A stretch of 64,000 bases of DNA, taken from NCBI GenBank assembly GCA_947179485.1, contig OX359245.1, positions 77,363,067 through 77,427,066 on the forward strand, written 5' to 3'. Below are positions 15,001 through 24,000 of this stretch, one piece after another (the stretch's first letter is position 1; each line of letters begins with the position of its first letter). This DNA is from Allacma fusca. Its lineage: Eukaryota > Arthropoda > Collembola > Symphypleona > Sminthuridae. The translations under genes were made by a program, and so were the position numbers. The notes under the pieces were generated by a model. It had not been told where the DNA came from and searched no databases. It worked only from the letters and a program-made list of their open reading frames with translations.

Positions 15001-18000
15001 TTAAATGGGGCTATGCTCAAGTGCACTTTAAAAGGGTCAAGTGCAGTACAATTTCAAGTCAAGTAAGGCTCACGTGCAGTTCCATTTTATGTCAAGTAAG
15101 GTTACAGTGCACCTTAGTTTCAAATCACCTAAGGCTCGAGTACACTCCTATTTTAAGTCAAATATTCCTCAGATCCACTTTAATTTCAGGTCAAGTATTG
15201 CCTAAGGGCGGTCTTTAATCAAAGACTCAAGTCAACTTCAGTTTCATGTCCAGGGTCAAGTACACCTTAAATGATCTAGTTCAGTATAGATTTAGTTCAA
15301 GTGGACCTCAAATAAGAGTCGTGGTTCCATTTAATTCAAGTTAACCTCAAGTGTTCATATTTGATTGATACTAGTCTTCAAGTTCTTGAGCTTACAATTA
15401 GCTGAGAGTCATATAACAATTCAAGTGCAAGTCAAATTAATTTCCAAATTTTAATCCACCCTTCAATTTTGAGCACAAAATGTGGGTCAAGCATATAACT
15501 TAAATAGAATATAATTCCTGTATAATCAGTCTCCAAATTCCCAAAAACTTCAAGTGCACTCGCACCTCTTACTTGAGATCAATAATCTATACAGCCCAGC
15601 CCAAGCTTTTAAACCCAAGAGCACTTGTACATATTATTCCACCCATATATAACAATTTGTCGTTACAAAATCAACATCAAATACTAGCTCCTGCCCTTAG
15701 GAACAAAATCCCTTGAAAAAATACTGCTTCCGCTTTTATAACGGTTGAGTCTCTTATAACGAAGCTCGCTATAAAATCGTCCTCAAGGTATGAGATGAGG
15801 ACGTTGAAACTGAAGAGATGGATTGTGGGAATAGCTCCGAAGCTGCTGATGCGCTGGTATTTTATATGTATATAGATTATTATTATTATTTTTATTGTGG
15901 GAGAGTGAATGGACGTTGATGGAGAGAATGGATTATGCAAATAGGGAGAGACCCAGGCTGGTGACAAAGGCCCCAACAATAATGCACCTCTAACGAAGGG
16001 ATACATCTCCGATATATATTTAGTATAGTATAAGAGATCTATGAAAAGAATAGTGTTTCATCCTATACTAGAAGAGGAAGGAGAGCGAGGATGAGAAATT
16101 GCTCCATTTTTTACATGCCAAAGGCCTCCCGCTGACTCCCAAATTTTCAGAGCAAAGTCCATGTAGCAAACGTACGTATATATGCCTATATTGCTCCACG
16201 ATCACAATAAAAAAAAAATCCTCGAGAGTTCTCTCTCGCACACTCAAGTCCACAGCAAGCACAGTGTCTCAGAAAGAAAAGAGTAAATAGAGCGGATTAC
16301 CTCATCCCATGTCTTTGACTCCCTTCTCTTTTTTTTCCTTCTCTTCCTCTTCCAATCTCATCCCTTCCATCAACTATCTCTTCTTGCAGAATCTTCTCAC
16401 ACATACACAGCAACCTCCTTGATGTTCTCAGTTTTGAGAGGGGTAAAATATTTTTAGTATCCAAATTGTACAAGTCCAAGGGATTTTGGTATTTCATTTG
16501 TCATTGCCTCTCTTTTCCTATCGCAATATAAATGATGCCCCGCTCCTGGGACGACGTGTGAGAGATGAAGGGATGCGGAAAACAAAGCCCACCTACAATG
16601 CCTTGGCGACAGAGATTTCCCTTTGAATTTTTTCGAGTCAATGCATTGGCTAGAGTCTCACCTTTCTTGAACCAATAATCCATTCACGGGGATTGTGTGG
16701 AACGATTGGAACGAAGAATTTTACTTTATGTCATCTCCTGGGAACGGATGAGCTTGGGCGAAGATATCAGGGCTTGCTTTAGAAGGAACGTTTTTTTGGA
16801 AATAGTTTGTTTCTTTTGAGACTATAGACTCTGATTTGTTCAAATTCAGTGATGCGGAGCGAGATGAGATCAGTCATTTAATTAAGGATTATTGGGAGAA
16901 AGACAAAAGGACGAGGGATGGAAAATCCTGGATGTGTGGTCAATTACAATCACGATGTGACATCGTACTTACAGCAGGAGAGTGTCCGCTGAAGGTGCTT
17001 CTATGTGGTTGGCCCAATTACTGTTATTTCTGGGTTCTGATTTAAAACCATGAGATTTACGAAATGAAAATGCACGTCCTCAGTAACATGAGTAAAATCG
17101 CCGGAAGTTTCGAGTTTAGAATACAAAGTCTTAGCTTTACTTGGTTGATTTCAAAAGTCTATGCGAGCAATGGGATAGAATGTTGTTTTATTAATTGAAA
17201 GTGCACGTCCTCAGTAACATGAGTAAAATCGCCGGGAAGTTTTGAGTTTTAAAATACAGGGTCTTAGCCTGACATGGTTGAGCTCAAACGTATGTTCAAG
17301 CAATGAGACAGAATGTTGAGGTTTATTAAATGAAAGTGCACGTCCTCAGTAACATGAGTAAAATCGCCGGGAAGTAAGTTCTGAATTCAAAATACAGGGA
17401 CTTTGCGAAACATGGTTGAGTTCAAACGTCTATCACAACAATGTGACATAATGTTGAGTTTTGTCAAATGAAAGTGCACGTCCTCAGTAACATGAGTAAA
17501 GCTGTTAGCATAGTTTTAGTTAGAATCTGTACTGTAATCAATACAGTTCAGTAATTTCAATATTAAACTGGTTACGTGATAAAATTATAGAAACAAACTG
17601 ATTCCACAAGATATTGAAACCTGGGGATCACAAACTGTTGATCATAACCTGGACCTTGTTAGCTACGGACACTGTTGTTTCGCCATAGCTAGAAGTAATC
17701 CGCGAAACATTCTGAGACATTTCATGAGTACTCAGTGTCATACTGAAGATTGACGTAGAACTAACATTATTTTCTCAACTTCATCTGCTGCTCGAAATAG
17801 TTCCTTGGTTGGTTTTAGAAACGAAACGATTGTCCATCTCAAAACTCAAAGCACCCATCGAAACAGCCGTTTATAAAATTCGGAATATTCCGATCCGACA
17901 AGAATTTTAGCATTAACTGCGACCAATTGTGTTCGATTTATGTATAACCAAGCGATTCCCTAAAAGTAGCCACTATTGCAAATAATTTGAATTAATGTTG

Positions 18001-21000
18001 AAATATCTGCTTGCAGGAGGATTTGCTGATCCATGGAGACTCTGTCTACGACATCATCGACAAAGCAGACCATGGGACCGTGCAAACAGAGTTGCTCCGA
18101 ACCTCCAACACTCACAGCCCGCCTGGTGAAGAGACACGCCTCTTCCTATGCCGAATGAACGTCTCAAGAAATGCAAGGAGACAAATGCGTTTCGGCGATC
18201 AGAAGGTCAGTAGCAATCATTACGGATCTCAAGCGCCAAGTTCAAAGGAACCCGAGTTTAATATCCTGAAAACCTTTCAAAGCATATTCTTATAAATTAC
18301 ATCTCGCTCTTTAGCATTGTACTGTCTGGACAGGAATTTTAAATTATTATAATTTTCCGAGCTTTCAGTGTATGTATATAACAAACTCAAAAAATTTATA
18401 TGAATTGAGTGAAATTTGCAGTCATTGTATGAAATAAAGCTTAATTTTAAACATTTATGGGAGGGGAATTCCGACACAAAAGTCACAAAAAAAGATCGAA
18501 GTTGAAAGGAGGAGGAGGGCTGGTTTTTTGGAGGAGTTCAAAGGATTTGTCACATCTCTCATCGCCTGTTGCTCTTTTGGATGAAATTGTGGGGCTGAGG
18601 GATGTTGTGGGAAGTGACTATTTAACATGTTTTTAAGAGAGTGTTAAAAGATTTGCGGAAAGGAAAAAGGTCGGAGAGAGGAAAGGTGAGAGTCAGATTT
18701 GGCTTCGGCCCTCCTTCCCTATGCAATTACTCGAATTACTTTGAGCCTTTTTTGGAGAGTCGTTCATTTCCCAATATCCTCCCCGCACTTTTTCCACAGC
18801 ACTGTCTCTTATCTCCCCGCAATAATATTCCCTTCATCTCCTTACATTTCATTCCCAATTGTGATGCTCAGAGCAATTTTCTTTTTGGTAGTGGCGCTGC
18901 TGACATGTATGTATCTACAGTGGGCTCTCTCTATGGTGGGGCCCATTTTAAAGGAACCACTTTTACGGACCACAAAACATGCACGCCTATTGAACACTAT
19001 TTTTTTTGTATTGTCCATATTCAGAGAAAAATTTTGAACTACTCTGCTAGCACAGGAGTGTACTGTACCTTTACATCTGCATAATATACAAAATATATGG
19101 ATTTTTTCTTCCCATGATAGATCCTTATATAATGCCCTTTTGAGATGCGGACTAATTATCATACGAATCTTTCCCCCCTCTGCTATGGGACTATAAATTC
19201 AAATTTTTGGATTTATCCAAAAATTAATTATTATTCTTGCCTTTTCTCAATTACTATACAGGACTTTAACGTGTCCCATTCCCTTTTCTGCAAACCCCAA
19301 TAAAAATCATCAAAACTTACGTCCACTCTTGTAACCTCATGCAAATTAAAATCTCCATACTTTAATTATTCTAAAATGCGAATTTGGAATTTTAATTTTA
19401 AGCACTTGAGCCTTAGCACTTGTTTTTAAACAGAGTGGCTGAAGAGCTGTAGCTCACTCGCTTACAGATTTTGAAAACTCCCGCGGAGCTTCCGTTGCCT
19501 TAGATTCCCTTTGCCCCTTATTAGCTTCAAAGCTCATGATCCCATGCTGAACTCCTCTCCTATTACCTATACACAATAGCCTACATACATATATTTGCTA
19601 TGTGAGTGCAGAAGTTTATGAGTACAGAGGAAATAAAAATAATTACACGGATCTCTTCCCAAGCCACCCATTTAAACACATGAGCGTGCATATGTACGTA
19701 CGTCCCAATCCCTCTGCATTGGAAAGGTCTAGGCCGTAAATAACATGTATTTAAATAGGAGATAAAAAAAACTATTTGTTTTCCCTCCTGTTTTTTTTTC
19801 CTCTTACGCTATGAATAATTCAGGGATCCTGAAAAGACTTAAGGAATTATTATTGGGAGAATTGGCAAGGAGCTTCGAAGACTCTGCTACCGCAGACTTG
19901 TCCGCATAGGATATGATGATGAGTTGTTGAAAAATAGACTGAAGCAATTTGTTTTGGACAAGTTGTTGGGATCCCTCGTGGGACGTTAATTGGTCAAGGG
20001 ATGAGTGGAATGAGGCTTTGAGTGAGAAATGAGTCAGGTCTCCAGCTACCCTATAGCAGCACATCGATGCAGGAGCAGAGCAAACTATATATCTAATGCA
20101 AAAAAAAAAAATACAAAAAAATATCTTCAATTGAATATTAGTAAATTCACAGGGAGCTCTCGTTATAACAGCGTCTCATTAGTATCTTAAAAAAAAATTA
20201 CAACTTCTGGAGGTCCAGACGTAAAAGTTGTTGTAGTCAAGTTGGAGAAAAAGGGTCGGATCGCTGTTGTGAGACCGTATCCCCGACCACTGGGTCTGAA
20301 CTCTCGGACTTGTGGGGAGCTGTCGAAAATTGATGTAGAGTCTTGTTCTATTTTGATTTGTGGGAATAGGTGGTGCTTGTGGCGGGTCATTTCCTCTCGT
20401 ACTTGCCGTTGTGTTCGAGGAACGAGCCGGTGTTCGTGGCGGTATGCACTCCCGTGGCCATGCCTGAGACCAGAGAGTGCGTTGTTCAAGGAGCCACCAA
20501 CGTCTTCACCTCCATCCACCACTTGGACATGAAGTTTATTCACGTCGATCGCAAGTAAATCAAACTTTTTTTTCTATCTCTCTCTCTATCTCCATCTCTT
20601 TCTATCTCCCTCTGACTCATTCCCAGTAGTTAGTACCTAAAAAAACATGTCTCAATCAACTTTAGATTTTACACAGCTCCTGAGGAGGATTACATTATTT
20701 GCATATTCATTCCTAAGCAGTTCCTACTCAATCCCAGTGATGTCACAATTATTGTCATGGTCACTGGCTCAAGTCTCCACAGTTGTGTCAGACTACACTT
20801 TGCTAAAACTAGGATTCCTAAAGCTAACTTATAATTATTACAATTAGGCTTCAATTTAAGAGCTGGAAATATGAGACCTCGAAATACTAGGAGCTCGAGC
20901 AGGTCTTGAGTATTTTTAGAGTACTGCCTTTATTAACATTAAGTAGCGGTCCAGCAAGACCATACGGATGTGAGTTGAATAAACCTCCAACATTTTATGT

Positions 21001-24000
21001 AAATAAATATAAGGGTCTTTACAAAAGGCCCGCATATCAAATAATGATAAGCCCTAATTATTCTAGGTCTCCATAAGAGACTGTGAACCATACTCTCACA
21101 ACAACAGTACTTAAAAAACCTTCGTTGTAGAAGCTATGTATATTGGCCCTGAAAATATTGTTTCGAATGTCTGCTCTGAAATTCGTTACACAGAACGGTG
21201 ATTGGTTGATTACTTGAATTTAATGATAATCACAATTTATTAAAAGTGGCTTAACTGTTATTTAAATGCATTGAACATCAATAAACTTAACATACGATTA
21301 GTAGCTTGGGAAAAGTAACGTTACAATTCTACCCTCCTTAAGCCAACGTTATTATTGTACTGTAACGTGGACCTTCGAGATTTGATTTTGATCCGAGTGT
21401 AGCTTGGCCAATGCTAATGTGAATGGTACGATCAATGAACTATAGGCTTAGAGTAACACAAGTGTATGAGAATGAGATTCAATGTAGACAGTGCCATAAT
21501 TATATGTAATAATAAATGTGAATACTGTTCAAGAGTAATATTCGGGTGATGGTATTTTTGTCAAAAATGGATCTTCGCTGGAACATCCGAATTTTCTGAC
21601 AATTCTAGGCTTTGACAATGGGATTGCTCTTGAATGCTTTAGTATAGGCTGTGAGAGAGTAGAATAGAGCTTTGTCGAATAATTACTTTCTGGTGTCTTC
21701 TGGTTCTGGACAGACGGAGTTGGAAGAGGTAAAGGCCCCGCATTGTGTTTTGTGTTCACAGTTACCTTAATTTGTTTCCCTCCGCTATGTTTCGTATTAT
21801 TATTATTATTATTAATCCTGTTGTCTGGTCATCCAATCAAGAGGGAGTTGACTTATGGGAGGGAGAATGGAGGGAGCTCTGGCCGAGCTGAGGGCTCCTG
21901 CTTATCATGCCCGAGTAATTAGAAAGGAAGTAATACGGAGATGAAACTACTCCGCTCCTTCCTTGACAGCTCCTGTCAAGCCAACAAAAGGACAAGTTCT
22001 TTTTAAACAATGCATCTCGGGTCCTTGGGAGCCAACACATGGGAATGCATATATAGAGTTATTCGTACAGAGGCGATACGAAGCCTATAGGAATACATAG
22101 GTGTACATAATGAACTATAACATTTGCCTACAAATGTGTGGCTAGGACTTATTTTTAAAGAGTTCCATATAAACACATGGGTGTACATAATAATTTGTAA
22201 CATTCCTCTTCTGTAAGTGACTGTGGTATATAAGTGGTCCCGTAAAAGACTACATGGGAGTGCATAATAAAAAGTTTGTAGTGGGCAAAAGCATTGAAGA
22301 GCCTCGGAGTAGGAAATGAGCAGGGGAGAAATGAATGCAGGTGTGGAGGAATCTAATTTGGATCGTTGTCGGAGGATTAATTAGCGTATGGAGGGGTGAG
22401 GGGAAGAGGGGGAGGGCATCCGCTCATCTCTCAGATCACTTACAGATAAACAAAGGGAGATTGTGTGAGCTCATGGGAGATGTCAAAAGGGCTGACAAAT
22501 CAGAGACAGGAGTGGATTACAAAAGTCCAGGCTTTTGTTTCCTGGGATGGTTGTCTGAGATATTGGAGTGAGAGTGCCAGGGACTGTGAGAGAGCTTGTG
22601 GGATAAGAATCCTCCAATGGGAATTGCCCAATCAATGGAGAGATGCCGTTCAAAGGCTAATAAATCCGGGGCCGTTTACTCTCTTAATTGACTCATCCCT
22701 TGTTTATTTTGTATTTGCGGTCTAGCTATAGTGAGTAATAATTATGAGAGGAATTACTGTATGTACATATGGCTTTGTTATGCGTATACCGTCAAATGTG
22801 TGGAGGTACTATAAGGGGAGCCCCTGTCCTGTGATTGGCTCCGACGTTACACATTTTCCTCTCATTGCGAATTTCAGTGTACAGACAGATGCAACTGAGA
22901 AGCCCAAGATATTAAATTAATACCATCATAACCCTCATAAAAATCTTGCAACACGCACTTGAATAATTATAAACTGGAAATTTGAAGGGCAAACTTGTAC
23001 TTGACTTGAAAATTCTGTCATGAGGATTTTGATGCCTAAATTTTGATACCCTGGCCACTAAAAAAAGGGTTCCAGCACGAATTCAATTTGATCTGACAAA
23101 GTTCAAGAGATGTACTTGAACTTGACTTGGAATTTCAAGTAGTACTTCAAGTTAACCTGCAATGTTTGTAGCTCCACTTGAACTTGCACTTGAACGGAAG
23201 CATTGCAAGATTTAGCCGAGCTTGCTTGGAACATTTCAAGTGAAACAACGTTAACTTGAACTTCACTTGGTTTGAATTAATTCAACAAGTACTTGACCTT
23301 TACTTGACCTTTACTTGACCCCTACTTGACCTTTACTTGATCTCATTGACTTCAAACTTCATTTTTGAGCCCTTCCAGTATAGACCCGAAATCACCATGT
23401 TACGTTGATAATGTCATCCATAGAATTCAAATTACCCGCTTCGCTTCGAAGACTCGTGTCCTTTCAGCATGAGGTCCTCCTTCGAAGTATTTTGCAATAA
23501 ATGAAAATGAACCGACCGTTGAGACTCAACGAATTGAGAGGTATAGAATTGGATATGGAAGATTTAATTGAAATTTATTGGTGTATTTTTCCAGTGGTGA
23601 GCACTACTTGGGCTACTCACGTGCGGAGCTCCAAGGGATCTCGTGGTATCAACTCATCCACTGGAATTACATGCGGGAGGCCCAGACCAAGCACCGACTC
23701 AGTAAGTCCCGATCTTCCACACGCTCTCACAATACTTATTCAGTCGTCACAGGCCAAAAAATCCCTTCCGCACTTCCCATAGTCACGAACGCTCCTGGGA
23801 CCAGCGGTGGAATAACGAGGCGGCCCTTTAGCCCTGTCTTCACACATTTGACAGCTCCTATATGCACCCCCAACATCCATTCCCATTGACCAGGAAGTTT
23901 CCCTCCAGACCCCAGTCACGACTCCTGCCATCCAAAACTTTGGCTTTAATTCTTCAATAAAAAGCCCGTCCTTAAATTTTCATAATAATCCCATTGATTT

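Noticed and set aside
15735..15775. TTATAACG repeats resembling pogo/Tigger transposon ends (also near 20163)
   Set aside because: Too short; no inverted partner or TA duplication could be found.
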